64,000 nt of DNA from Pseudomonas parakoreensis (GTDB lineage Bacteria; Pseudomonadota; Gammaproteobacteria; Pseudomonadales; Pseudomonadaceae). The notes under the pieces were generated by a model. It did not search any database, was not told the DNA's origin, and was given only the letters and a program-made list of their open reading frames with translations. Of the stretch, positions 24,856-33,942 are shown in pieces. The stretch covers positions 1 to 64,000 of the forward strand of contig NZ_BQHY01000019.1 in assembly GCF_021602155.1 (NCBI RefSeq). The letters are read 5' to 3'. The stretch's first letter is position 1. The number at the start of each line of letters is the position of its first letter. A program made the translations under genes and the position numbers.

Positions 24856-26310
24856 TCACAGGCCAAGCAGCGGCGAAGGACAACGTTCGAACCAGCGGCT
24901 GGCCTGTTCATAGGCGTGCGCCAGTTGCAGAACCGCGAAGTCGGCCTGGTGCCGGCCGATGATCTGCAGCCCCATCGGCAACCCCTGCGCATTGAAGCCG
25001 GCCTGAACGCTCGCCACCGGGCAACCCGACAGCGTGCCGGGGATGACTACCTCCATCCAGCGGTGATACGTGTCCATGCTCACGCCCTCGATAGACGTCG
25101 GCCAAGGCTGGGTTTTATCGAACGGGAAGAGCTGTGCACTGGGCAGCAGCAGGTAATCGAAGCGTTCGAACAACCGGGAAATCGCCCGATACCAATCGCT
25201 GCGCACCACCGACGCGGCGAACACTTCGCTCGCCGAAAGCTTCAGACCGTTTTCCACTTCCCAACAGGCTTCCGGTTTCAACTGCGCGCGTTTCTGCGGA
25301 TCGGCGTAGGCCGCGCCCAACGAACCCGCGACCATCCAGTGCCGCAAAGTGCGCCAACTGCTCCACAGTCGCTCAGGCGCGAACCCCGGCTGAACGGATT
25401 CAACGTGGCAGCCAAGGCTTTCAAAGTCGGCAAAGGTCCTCTCGCACAGCGACAGAACGCCGTTTTCCATCGGCAGATAACCGTTGAAGTCTCCCAGCCA
25501 ACCCAATCGCGTGCCTTTGAAGTCACGCGCCAGCGGCGCGGCGAATGCCGCTCCCGATTCGCTGATCGACAGCGGCGCCCGCGCATCGCCCCCAGCCTGC
25601 ACCGACAGCAGCAACGCCGCATCGCGCACGCTGCGGGCCATCGGTCCTTCATAGCCAAGTTGATCGAAAAACAGATCGGCACTGTCATCAAACGGCACGC
25701 GGCCCTGAGACGGGCGGAATCCAAAGATATTGTTGAACGCCGCCGGGTTGCGCAGCGAACCCATCATGTCGCTGCCATCGGCAACTGGCACCAGATGCAT
25801 CGCCAGCGCCGCTGCTGCGCCGCCGCTGCTGCCTCCGGCGGTTTTGCTCGGGTCAAAGGCGCAGCCGGTAGCGCCGAACAGCGTGTTGTAGCTCTGCGAA
25901 CCGAGGCCGAATTCCGGGGTGTTGGTCTTGCCGATGATGATCGCGCCGGCAGCCTTGATCCGCTCGACCATGATGCCGTCGCGCTCGGGGATAAAGTCCT
26001 TGAACAACGGTGAGCCGAGCGTGGTGCGGATGCCTTGGGTCAGCGACAGATCCTTGATCGCGTGGGGCAGGCCGTGCATCCAGCCACGGTATTCACCGCG
26101 CGCCAGTTCGGCGTCGCGCGCATCGGCCTGGGCCAGCAGAACATCCGGTGCCTGCAGGCTGATCAGCGCGTTGACCTGCGGGTTGAAGCGTTCGATGTGG
26201 GCAAGATAAGTCTGCATCACTTCGCGGCAGGACACTTGGCGCAGGCGGATGCGGTCGGCGAGGGCGTGGGCCTGTAAAAGGACCAGTTCGCTGATGTTAT
26301 TGGAATTCAT
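24856..26310 (-). CDS. Amidase (amidase-signature family)
   Basis: 484 residues with the Ser-cisSer-Lys triad: K86 (HAIKD), the serine pair at 161-162 (GGSSGG) and S185 (GSLRNPA). Enzymes of this family hydrolyse small amides. The start ATG 26310 was taken because the sequence upstream looks non-coding, though the ribosome-binding site is weak. It lies 61 bases after the substrate-binding gene of a polyamine-type ABC transporter on the same strand, suggesting that the imported compound is an amide or a polyamine derivative. Confidence 0.87.
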   Translation of the reverse strand: MNSNNISELVLLQAHALADRIRLRQVSCREVMQTYLAHIERFNPQVNALISLQAPDVLLAQADARDAELARGEYRGWMHGLPHAIKDLSLTQGIRTTLGSPLFKDFIPERDGIMVERIKAAGAIIIGKTNTPEFGLGSQSYNTLFGATGCAFDPSKTAGGSSGGAAAALAMHLVPVADGSDMMGSLRNPAAFNNIFGFRPSQGRVPFDDSADLFFDQLGYEGPMARSVRDAALLLSVQAGGDARAPLSISESGAAFAAPLARDFKGTRLGWLGDFNGYLPMENGVLSLCERTFADFESLGCHVESVQPGFAPERLWSSWRTLRHWMVAGSLGAAYADPQKRAQLKPEACWEVENGLKLSASEVFAASVVRSDWYRAISRLFERFDYLLLPSAQLFPFDKTQPWPTSIEGVSMDTYHRWMEVVIPGTLSGCPVASVQAGFNAQGLPMGLQIIGRHQADFAVLQLAHAYEQASRWFERCPSPLLGL

Positions 26311-26371
26311 GACAACGGCGCCTTTCAGACGGCTGAAGAAACGCCCCGGCGTCATGCCGAGGCGGCAGGAG

Positions 26372-27418
26372 TCAACGCATCAGGTTGGTCCAGAGACGGT
26401 CAGCGAGGCGGATCGCGCCTTCGCCGCAGGTCTTGCTGAACACTACGTGGGTGCCCTCGGGAATGTGCAATTCCGGCGCATCCTTGAGCGTCGCATCGAG
26501 GAACGGTTCGACGCCTTTGATCGGGCTCTGGTGTTTGAGGAAGTTCTGGGTCATCGCCGCGTTTTCCGGCTGGCTGAGGAAGGCGATGAACGCCTTGGCA
26601 TTCGCCGGGTTCTTGCTGCCGGTGGGGATGACCATGTTGTCGACCCAGGCCAGTACGCCTTCTTTCGGGTATAGGTATTTCAGGCTCGGTTTCATCTCGC
26701 GGGCGCGCATCGATGAGCCGCCCCAGAACATCGACATGTCGATTTCACCCGAGGCGAGGTTTTCGCGGATCGAGCCGGCCTTGGAGCTGTAAGTCTTTAC
26801 GAACGGCTTCTGCGCCTTGAGCAGCGTCAGCACCTGTTGCATCTGTTTCGGGTCTTCACTGCACAGCGGCACATTCAGATAGAGGCTGGCCATGTCGACC
26901 ATTTCGCTGGTCGAGTCGAACATGTTGATCCGTCCCTGCAACTCGGCTGGCGGCTCGTACAAAACCTTGTAGCTGTCAGTCGGGCCTTTATAGCGCGCGG
27001 TGTCGAGGACCACGCTGGTGGTGCCCCAGATGAATGGCACCGAGTACGCGCCCTCCGGGTCCCAACTCGGTTTTTTCAGGTTATCCACAACGCTGGCGTA
27101 GTACGGCTCCTTGACCGGGTCGAAGCGCTCCAACAGGTTTTCCTTGATCAGGATCGGGATGAACTGGTGCGAAGGAATCGCCACGTCGTAACCGGCGCCG
27201 CCCTGTTTCAGTTTGGCCAGCAGGGTCTCGTTGGAGTCGTAGGAATCGACGGTGACTTCGATGCCGGTCTGCTTCTGGAACTTGGCGAGAATCTCCGGCG
27301 AGAAGTAGCCGCTCCAGCTCACCACGTTGAGTTTTTCCGCAGCCTGAACGCTGCCGGCCATCGCCAGCGGCACAGTCAGGAACAACGCAGTGCTGACGCT
27401 TTTTATCCACTTGCTCAT
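26372..27418 (-). CDS. Spermidine/putrescine-type ABC transporter, substrate-binding protein
   Basis: 348 residues with a signal peptide cleaved near residue 26 (SVQA-AEKLN). The body is a PotD/PotF-type binding protein (LNVVSWSGYFSPEIL, YDVAIPSHQFIPILI, WVDNMVIP). It captures a polyamine-like cation in the periplasm and delivers it to the two permeases encoded upstream. Last transporter gene before the amidase. Confidence 0.9.
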   Translation of the reverse strand: MSKWIKSVSTALFLTVPLAMAGSVQAAEKLNVVSWSGYFSPEILAKFQKQTGIEVTVDSYDSNETLLAKLKQGGAGYDVAIPSHQFIPILIKENLLERFDPVKEPYYASVVDNLKKPSWDPEGAYSVPFIWGTTSVVLDTARYKGPTDSYKVLYEPPAELQGRINMFDSTSEMVDMASLYLNVPLCSEDPKQMQQVLTLLKAQKPFVKTYSSKAGSIRENLASGEIDMSMFWGGSSMRAREMKPSLKYLYPKEGVLAWVDNMVIPTGSKNPANAKAFIAFLSQPENAAMTQNFLKHQSPIKGVEPFLDATLKDAPELHIPEGTHVVFSKTCGEGAIRLADRLWTNLMR

Positions 27419-27445
27419 GCTATTTCCCCACAGTTCTTGGAAGGT

Positions 27446-28252
27446 TCAGGCGTTCTTTTTGCCCAGCAGGTAAGAGAGGCTCACAAACAGCACCGAGACG
27501 CCGAGGATCAGGGTCGACACGGCGTTGACGTCGGGTGTCACGCCCATGCGCAACAGGCCGAAGATGAAGATCGGCAGCGTTGTCGTACCGGCCTGGGCGA
27601 CCATCATCGAGATCACGAAGTTATCCAGCGAGACGATGAAGGCCAACATCAGCCCGGAGAAAATTCCCGGCATCAGCAGCGGCAAGGTCACCTTGCGGAA
27701 GGTCCGCCACGGGCCGGCATACAGGTCGGCCGAGGCTTGCTCCAGCGACAGGTCCATGTCGTTGAGACGCGCACGGATCGGCAGGTAGGCGAACGGAATG
27801 CAGAACACCGTATGCGCGATGATCAGGTTGCCGTAACCCAGCGACAGGCCAATGGTCGAGAACAGCGCCAGGGTCGCCACACCGACGACAATTTCCGGCA
27901 GCACCAGCGGCAACATGATCGCGCCCATCGACAGTTGCAGCCCTTTGAACTTGGCGCCGCGTGAGGTGCCGAGGGCGGCGAGGGTGGCAATTGCCGTGGC
28001 GATCATGCTCGCGCAGACCGCGATCAACAGGCTGTTGCCGGCGGCCTGACGCAAGGCCTGATTGGCGAACGCGGCGCGATACCAGTCGAGGCTGAAGCCG
28101 GTCCACACCGTTGCCGACTGGTTGGCGTTGAACGAGAACACCACCAGCACCACGATCGGCGCGTACAGGTACAGATAGAACAGGAAACTGAAGCCGCCGA
28201 AACCGGGGAAGTCCTGCACGCCCAGCCCTTTGCGTTTGAATGGCGCGAGCAT
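27446..28252 (-). CDS. Polyamine-type ABC transporter permease (PotC-like)
   Basis: 268 residues, six helices, with the binding-protein-dependent EAA loop (EQASADLYAGPWRTFRKVTLP) that contacts the ATPase. ATG 28252 overlaps the stop of the other permease gene; a GTG one codon earlier is possible. The gene order ATPase-PotB-PotC-binding protein is the normal one for this family. Confidence 0.9.
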   Translation of the reverse strand: MLAPFKRKGLGVQDFPGFGGFSFLFYLYLYAPIVVLVVFSFNANQSATVWTGFSLDWYRAAFANQALRQAAGNSLLIAVCASMIATAIATLAALGTSRGAKFKGLQLSMGAIMLPLVLPEIVVGVATLALFSTIGLSLGYGNLIIAHTVFCIPFAYLPIRARLNDMDLSLEQASADLYAGPWRTFRKVTLPLLMPGIFSGLMLAFIVSLDNFVISMMVAQAGTTTLPIFIFGLLRMGVTPDVNAVSTLILGVSVLFVSLSYLLGKKNA

Positions 28253-29172
28253 CACGCACCTCCTTTAGCGATGCGCTGGCGCTCGGCGCGCAGGGCATAC
28301 ACGGTCAAGACCAGCATCACGGCGGCCATCAGCACCAGCGACAGCGCGGCGCCGAAAGGCCAGTTACGTGCATCGCTGAACTGCCGGAAAATCAGGTTGC
28401 CGAGCATCATCCGCGTGCCGCCACCGAGCAGTTCCGGGGCGATCATCGCACCCAGGCACGGCACGAACGTGAGGATGGCGCCGGCGAGAATTCCCGGTTT
28501 GGCGATCGGCAACACCACTTTGCGCAAGGTGCGCACGCGGCCGGCGTACAGATCCTGAGCGGCTTCGAGCAAGCGGATATCCATCTTTTCCAGCGTGGCG
28601 TAGATCGGCAGCACCACGAACGGCGCGTAGGTATAAACCAGCCCCAGCAGCACCGCGCCGTCGGTGTACAACAGCTGCAACGGTTCATGGATGACGCCCA
28701 TGCCCAGCAGACTGTTGTTGATCACCCCGGTGTTGCGCAGCAGCAGAATCCACGCGTAGGTGCGGATCAGCAGGTTGGCCCAGAACGGCACGGTGATCAG
28801 GAAGATCAGCAGGCCACGCCGATGCGCCGGTTGCATTGCCAGCCAGACCGCGACCGGGAAGCCGATCAACAGCGTGATGAGCGTGGTCAGCCCGGCAATG
28901 CCGACCGAACGCAGGGCGATGATCAGGTAGGAATCGGCGAAGGCCAGGCTGTCGTCCATTTGCCGTTCGAACAGCAACGAGGTGTAGGCATCGGTGCTGA
29001 AGACTTTGTTGACCCCGCCGTAGGGGTTGGCTTCCATCAGCGAATAGCCGATGACGATCAGGATCGGCACCAGCAGAAACAGGCCGATGGCGACCAGCGC
29101 CGGGCTGACTCCGAGGAAGCTCTGGAAGGCCTTGCGGCGTTCCAGCGTATTGGTAATCGGTAAGGCGTGCAT
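28252..29172 (-). CDS. Polyamine-type ABC transporter permease (PotB-like)
   Basis: 306 residues, six main helices after a cytoplasmic N terminus, with the EAA loop (LEAAQDLYAGRVRTLRKVVLP). It forms the membrane channel with the PotC-like protein. It starts 15 bases after the ATPase gene ends. Confidence 0.9.
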   Translation of the reverse strand: MHALPITNTLERRKAFQSFLGVSPALVAIGLFLLVPILIVIGYSLMEANPYGGVNKVFSTDAYTSLLFERQMDDSLAFADSYLIIALRSVGIAGLTTLITLLIGFPVAVWLAMQPAHRRGLLIFLITVPFWANLLIRTYAWILLLRNTGVINNSLLGMGVIHEPLQLLYTDGAVLLGLVYTYAPFVVLPIYATLEKMDIRLLEAAQDLYAGRVRTLRKVVLPIAKPGILAGAILTFVPCLGAMIAPELLGGGTRMMLGNLIFRQFSDARNWPFGAALSLVLMAAVMLVLTVYALRAERQRIAKGGA

Positions 29173-29187
29173 GGCAACTCCTCGGAC

Positions 29188-30306
29188 TCAATCGTGCAGG
29201 ACGCTGGCGCTTCCCCGGTCGAACAGCAGACCGGCCTGAGAACCGACGGCAAAGCGCAGGCTCTGGTCGACGCAGTTGGGAGTGCGCACGGTGAGGCGCG
29301 AGCCGTCGCCGAGGCTGACCTGATATTGCAGATCGGTGCCGAGGTAGATCTGCGCTTCGATCCGGCACGGCAGCGCGGCCTCGGTTGCGGCAGGCACCAG
29401 ATGCAGGCGCTCGGGGCGTACCGACAAGGTCACGCTGGCGCCGATCGCCACGTCGCTGCACGCTTGCGCCGGCAGCGGGTGCCCGGCCGACCCGGCGAAC
29501 CAGGCCATGCCGTCCTCGATCTTCGTCACCGTGCCCTGGATGAAATTGGTTTCGCCGATGAAGTCGGCGACGAAGCGATTGCGCGGGCGTTCGTAGATAT
29601 CTTCCGGACGGCCGACCTGCTGCACTTCGCCCTCGGACAACACGGCGATGCGGTCTGACATGGTCAGCGCTTCTTCCTGGTCGTGGGTGACGAAGATGAA
29701 GGTGATGCCGGTCTTGGCCTGAATGGTTTTCAGCTCTTCGCGCATGGCCTGGCGCAGCTTCAGATCGAGCGCGGAAAGGGGTTCGTCGAGCAGCAATACT
29801 TTCGGGTGGGGTGCCAGGGCGCGGGCGAGTGCGACGCGCTGTTGCTGGCCACCGGACAACTGCGCCGGCTTGCGATTGGCGAAGCGTTCCATCTGCACCA
29901 GCGCGAGCATCTCCCGCACGCGCTCGGTGATTTGCGCTTTGTTCAGCACCTTGCCCATCGGCTGCGATTCGAGGCCGAAGGCCAGGTTCTCGGCGATGGT
30001 CATGTGCGGGAACAGTGCGTAATGCTGGAACACCGTGTTGACCGGGCGCTGGAAGGGCGGGCGATCAGCGATGTTTTCGCCGTACAGCAGAATCTCGCCT
30101 TCGGTGGGAAACTCGAAGCCGGCGATCATCCGCAGCAGGGTGGTCTTGCCGCAGCCGGAAGGGCCGAGCAGGGTGAAGAATTCGTTGTCGCGGATGTCCA
30201 GATCGATGTTTTTCAACGCCACCGGACCGGTGTCCGGATCACCGTAAACCTTGCGCACCGAGCGGATCGACACCGCCAGCGTTTGCAGCGAATGCAGGGC
30301 ATTCAT
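29188..30306 (-). CDS. Polyamine-type ABC transporter ATP-binding protein (PotA-like)
   Basis: 372 residues. Walker A (GPSGCGKTT, about 48-56), signature LSGGQQQR (about 147-154), Walker B ([12 protein letters not shown]) and switch histidine ([10 protein letters not shown]) are all present. A C-terminal TOBE-like regulatory domain follows after about residue 250. It is the first gene of the transporter-amidase operon and lies divergent from a LysR gene. Confidence 0.92.
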   Translation of the reverse strand: MNALHSLQTLAVSIRSVRKVYGDPDTGPVALKNIDLDIRDNEFFTLLGPSGCGKTTLLRMIAGFEFPTEGEILLYGENIADRPPFQRPVNTVFQHYALFPHMTIAENLAFGLESQPMGKVLNKAQITERVREMLALVQMERFANRKPAQLSGGQQQRVALARALAPHPKVLLLDEPLSALDLKLRQAMREELKTIQAKTGITFIFVTHDQEEALTMSDRIAVLSEGEVQQVGRPEDIYERPRNRFVADFIGETNFIQGTVTKIEDGMAWFAGSAGHPLPAQACSDVAIGASVTLSVRPERLHLVPAATEAALPCRIEAQIYLGTDLQYQVSLGDGSRLTVRTPNCVDQSLRFAVGSQAGLLFDRGSASVLHD

Positions 30307-30495
30307 GCGTTACCTCCGATTCCCCCATCGCCTGCGATTGCGCTGCGAATCAGCGAAGTCGTCGGGCCATGGATATTATTTTTCTGGGCAGGATCGAGAT
30401 TGCGTACGGGGTGAAACCAGCTGTTTTATTGTTCTGCTGTGGCTCGATTATCAGCCAGTGCTTGCGTGAGGCGACACTTCAATTTAAACATGGCA

Positions 30496-30516
30496 GCTGT
30501 TAGTTAATTTAACAGC
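30496..30516. promoter_or_regulatory. Inverted repeat in the divergent potA-like/lysR region
   Basis: GCTGTTA and TAACAGC are exact reverse complements separated by seven A/T-rich bases, 18 bases before the LysR start. Placement between a LysR gene and a divergent operon is typical for LysR operators. Confidence 0.5.
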
Positions 30517-30533
30517 CAAAGGTGCCAGGAATC

Positions 30534-31436
30534 ATGCCCGACCACCGTTTGCCACCGCTCAACGCGGTGCGTGCGTTTGATGCCGCCGCACGCTTGGGCA
30601 GCTACGTCGAAGCCTCGAAAGCCCTGCACGTGACCCAGCCAGCGATTGGTCGGCATGTGAAGTTGCTGGAGGACTGGCTGGGCATTCAGCTGTTCGAACG
30701 CACCTCGCGCGGGGTCAATTTGACGCCAGCGGGTGAGAAGTACCACCGCAAGATCAGCGCCGCGTTGCAGTTGATCATCGAAGCCGGCAAGGAGGCGCGG
30801 CCGAAAGATGCCGAGCGCTGGTTGCGGATCATGGTGGTGCCGGGGTTTGCCAAGCGCTGGTTGATGCCAAGGATCGAAACCCTGCGGCATCTGCGACCGG
30901 GATTGAAACTGGCGATCGAGCCAAACTCGACCTTCACCGAAGTCGACGGCAAAAGTGCCGATCTGGGCATCGTCTATGGCCTCGACGGGCAGTACGCCGA
31001 CTCCCGTGCAGCATTGATCTGCCCGCGCGTGTTTCCGATCTGCACCCCGCAATACCTCGCCAGCATCGAGCCTGTGATCGGCCCGGCAGATCTGGTTCGC
31101 CATGAACTGATCCACGTCGATGACGGCGAGTGGTGGAACCTGTGGTTCGCCGCCAACGAGCTGGATATTCACCTCAATTCCGACATGCTTTACGTCAACA
31201 ACGATCACGCGCTGTCGGTGGCCGAGAGCGGGCAGGGCATTGCCTTGGCCAATGAAGTGCTGGTTCGCGAGGAGCTCAAGTCCGGCAAACTGGTGCGCGC
31301 GGTGGACGCGCAGGTGAAGCTGGAAAGCTATCGGGTCCTCACGCCGTCCGCCGAGTTCTCGGCGGATGTGGCGTGGTTTATCCAGTGGCTGAAGACCGAG
31401 CTGGAAGCGGACTTCCCCGAAGCCGTGATCAGCTGA
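30534..31436 (+). CDS. LysR-family transcriptional regulator, GcvA-like
   Basis: 300 residues from ATG 30534, with AGGA four bases upstream. The N-terminal helix-turn-helix (LPPLNAVRAFDAAARLGSYV onward, about 8-65) is of the GcvA subgroup and is followed by a ligand-binding domain. It probably regulates the divergent transporter-amidase operon in response to the transported compound. Its last 8 bases overlap the convergent chemoreceptor gene. Confidence 0.88.
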   Translation: MPDHRLPPLNAVRAFDAAARLGSYVEASKALHVTQPAIGRHVKLLEDWLGIQLFERTSRGVNLTPAGEKYHRKISAALQLIIEAGKEARPKDAERWLRIMVVPGFAKRWLMPRIETLRHLRPGLKLAIEPNSTFTEVDGKSADLGIVYGLDGQYADSRAALICPRVFPICTPQYLASIEPVIGPADLVRHELIHVDDGEWWNLWFAANELDIHLNSDMLYVNNDHALSVAESGQGIALANEVLVREELKSGKLVRAVDAQVKLESYRVLTPSAEFSADVAWFIQWLKTELEADFPEAVIS

Positions 31437-33486
31437 GCCGGAAGCGTGCGGTGTTGTCGCTCAGAGCCTTGCTGCCCTGACTCAGGGTATCCGCCGCGAG
31501 ATTCACCGCGCGGGCGCCCTCAAGCAGACGCACCGCGGCTTGATCGACCTGCTGGATATTGCCGCTGACTTCATCGGCGGTGCTTGCCTGTTCCTCCACG
31601 GCGGTGGCGATCTGCGCCAGGGTGTCAGTGACACTCTGCACCGCGCTGGCGATTTCGCCGAGACGTTCACCAAGTCCGGTCACGGCTTCGGCATCCGACT
31701 GCGCCTGGCCGCAGGCGGCTTCCATCAGGCTCACCGCCTCGTTGACCGTGGCGCGCAGGCTGTCGACCGTGCCGGCGATTTGCGCGGTCGATGACTGGGT
31801 ACGTTGCGACAGGCTGCGCACTTCATCGGCGACCACGGCAAAGCCGCGTCCCTGTTCGCCGGCGCGCGCGGCCTCAATGGCGGCGTTGAGCGCGAGCAGG
31901 TTGGTCTGCTCGGCGACGCCACGGATGGTGTCGACCACCAGTTGAATCTGCTGCCCCTGCTCGCTGACGCGACCGAGTGCCGCTGCGGTGTCGTTCAGGC
32001 GTTGGTTGAGTTGCTGAATGCTCGCCGTGGTGCGCTGGCTGTCGCGGCTGCTGTCGGCAGCGATGCGCCGGGTCTGTTGGGCGCTGCCGGAGGCCTGTTC
32101 GCAACTCTGCGCCACACCTTGCGAAGTGGCGGCCAGTTGCGTCGCAGCGGCGGCGATCTGGCTGATCTGCAACTGCTGCGCTTCGACTTCGCTCAGCGCG
32201 CCGCTGGAATGATCGTTGAGGCTGCGCACCGCGTGGCTCAGTTGTGAGGTTTCGTGATCGACCCCGAGCATGCTCGCGCGCAGTTGCACTACGGCGACGT
32301 TGAGCGCGGTGCTGATCGCCGCCAGCTCGTCGCGGCCCACCACCGGCACTTGCAGGCTCAGGTTGCCGTCACGCAGGGCTTCGGCAAGCAGGGTAATGCC
32401 GCTGGCGCTGCGGCGGATCGAAGCTTGCAGGCAGACGAACAGGTACAACGCCGCCAGCAACAGGCAACCGAACACCGCGGCGACCACGATGAATTGGCGA
32501 ATCGCCGAGCCGTGGTAAGCGTCCAGGCGCTGATCCAGCGACAGCAGTGATTGCTGGCGCAATGAGGCGAGATCGCCCAGCAGAGCATCAAGGTTGCGTT
32601 CGAAGTCTTCCGGTTTGAGTGTAATGCTGCCGCCAAACACGCCGTCATCCAGCACCTTCAGCCCGGCATCAAGGCGCTTGAGGCTGTCGTGATACTGACC
32701 GGCCCAGGCGTGCAAATCGCTCGGCAGACGCGCTTCGAGCAGACCTGCGGTTTTGACAAGCTGTTCGCGGGCATCGCCGATGCGGCCACGCAGATCGCGC
32801 AGTTGCAAGCGACTCTGCAAAGTGAATTGTCCCGAGACCACCGAAGCCTGGCCGACGGCAGCGAGGCGGCCTACGCGCTCGATCAGATCCGGTGCGTGCT
32901 GCGTGGAGATCTGCGTCAGCAGATAGGTTTCCAGCCATGGCGCCAGCGTCAGGCGGTTGTCCATGACGATTTGCTCGCGCAACGCTTGCAGGGCGCTGAG
33001 GGCGTTGGTGAAGCGGTCGTAACCGTCCGGCCACCAGCCGACGCTGCTCAGGCTTTTCGAATCCAGACCGCCGAGCGCAGTTTGCAGGGCTTGATAGCGG
33101 GCGAAAGTTTCACCTTCGGCGCCTTCCTTGTTCAGAGCATTGCCCAGATCGCTGGTGGCTTGCTGGAGGGCCGGTTGCACTGCATCGAATGCCGCCATGG
33201 CGGCGAGGGTGGCCGGGGTCGGCTGGCGATTGGTTTCGGTGGCGCGCCAACGGGCGGCGCGGTCACGCTGGGCGGCGAGCAAGTTGTCCAGGGCATCGAG
33301 GCTGAGCAACTGGCGCACGCCGGCACGCTCACCGGCAATCAGATTGAGTTTGTTGCGATAGTCCTGACCAATCATCAACAGGCTGCCGGCCAACGGTAGA
33401 ATGAACAGCAGAAACAACAGCTGGAATTTACGCGCGAAGCCAAACCGCCCCAGCAATTTGATCCCCGGTGAAAGGAAAGCCTGCAT
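31429..33486 (-). CDS. Membrane chemoreceptor (methyl-accepting chemotaxis protein)
   Basis: 685 residues from ATG 33486 with AGAGGAG upstream. Membrane helices at 21-40 and 331-355 enclose a periplasmic, mostly helical sensor domain of about 290 residues. A HAMP-like linker and a full signalling domain with the conserved tip ([20 protein letters not shown]) follow. The large helical sensor suggests a double four-helix or HBM-like type; its ligand is unknown. It faces the LysR gene. Confidence 0.88.
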   Translation of the reverse strand: MQAFLSPGIKLLGRFGFARKFQLLFLLFILPLAGSLLMIGQDYRNKLNLIAGERAGVRQLLSLDALDNLLAAQRDRAARWRATETNRQPTPATLAAMAAFDAVQPALQQATSDLGNALNKEGAEGETFARYQALQTALGGLDSKSLSSVGWWPDGYDRFTNALSALQALREQIVMDNRLTLAPWLETYLLTQISTQHAPDLIERVGRLAAVGQASVVSGQFTLQSRLQLRDLRGRIGDAREQLVKTAGLLEARLPSDLHAWAGQYHDSLKRLDAGLKVLDDGVFGGSITLKPEDFERNLDALLGDLASLRQQSLLSLDQRLDAYHGSAIRQFIVVAAVFGCLLLAALYLFVCLQASIRRSASGITLLAEALRDGNLSLQVPVVGRDELAAISTALNVAVVQLRASMLGVDHETSQLSHAVRSLNDHSSGALSEVEAQQLQISQIAAAATQLAATSQGVAQSCEQASGSAQQTRRIAADSSRDSQRTTASIQQLNQRLNDTAAALGRVSEQGQQIQLVVDTIRGVAEQTNLLALNAAIEAARAGEQGRGFAVVADEVRSLSQRTQSSTAQIAGTVDSLRATVNEAVSLMEAACGQAQSDAEAVTGLGERLGEIASAVQSVTDTLAQIATAVEEQASTADEVSGNIQQVDQAAVRLLEGARAVNLAADTLSQGSKALSDNTARFRLS

Positions 33487-33710
33487 GCCCCATGACTCCT
33501 CTGGACACCACGCACCAATGGCGTGCATCGCGGTCGTGCGACCTCGATGTTGTGCCCTGCTAAAAGGCCTCGAAAGTTCACTCTCGCCCGCTCGGTAGGC
33601 CGGCTCTGTAGCGAAACTTCCCATTCTCGACGACCTTTGTAAGGCCGCCGCGTTCGAGGGGAGAAGCAAGGCAAGATTCAGACCATGGCGTTGAGCTATC
33701 ACCTATCCCA

Positions 33711-33823
33711 TGTAGGAGCTGCCGAAGGCTCGGGCCGCGATCGGACGATCTTTTGATCTTTGTTTTTAAGATCAAGATCAAAAGATCGTCCGATCGCGGC
33801 CCGAGCCTTCGGCAGCTCCTACA
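33711..33823. repeat. Long REP-like inverted repeat with 50-bp perfect arms
   Basis: Arms 33711-33760 and 33774-33823 are exact reverse complements around a 13-base loop. The outer part is the common GTAGGAGCTGCCG element, but the middle contains an extra GGGCCGCGATCGGAC segment absent from the other copies. It sits in the 456-base gap 33487-33942 between two divergent genes; the remainder of the gap shows no convincing gene. Confidence 0.9.
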
Positions 33824-33942
33824 GAGATTGGTCTGTTATTCGGTTGATTAGTTAGCTGGCTAAGGGGATGGCGCTGATGCACCGAAAAATGGCACATTGA
33901 CGCACCTGCCCGCGTGCACCCATCTGCTGTACGGAAACTTCC

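Noticed and set aside
27081-27089. DnaA-box sequence TTATCCACA inside the polyamine-binding-protein gene (also 52133-52141 and 59369-59377)
   Set aside because: All three lie within coding sequence where codon choice explains them, with no clustering that would mark an origin.
33487-33710. Extended N terminus of the membrane chemoreceptor up to 33702
   Set aside because: The ribosome-binding site AGAGGAG points to ATG 33486, and the sequence before it is not receptor-like.
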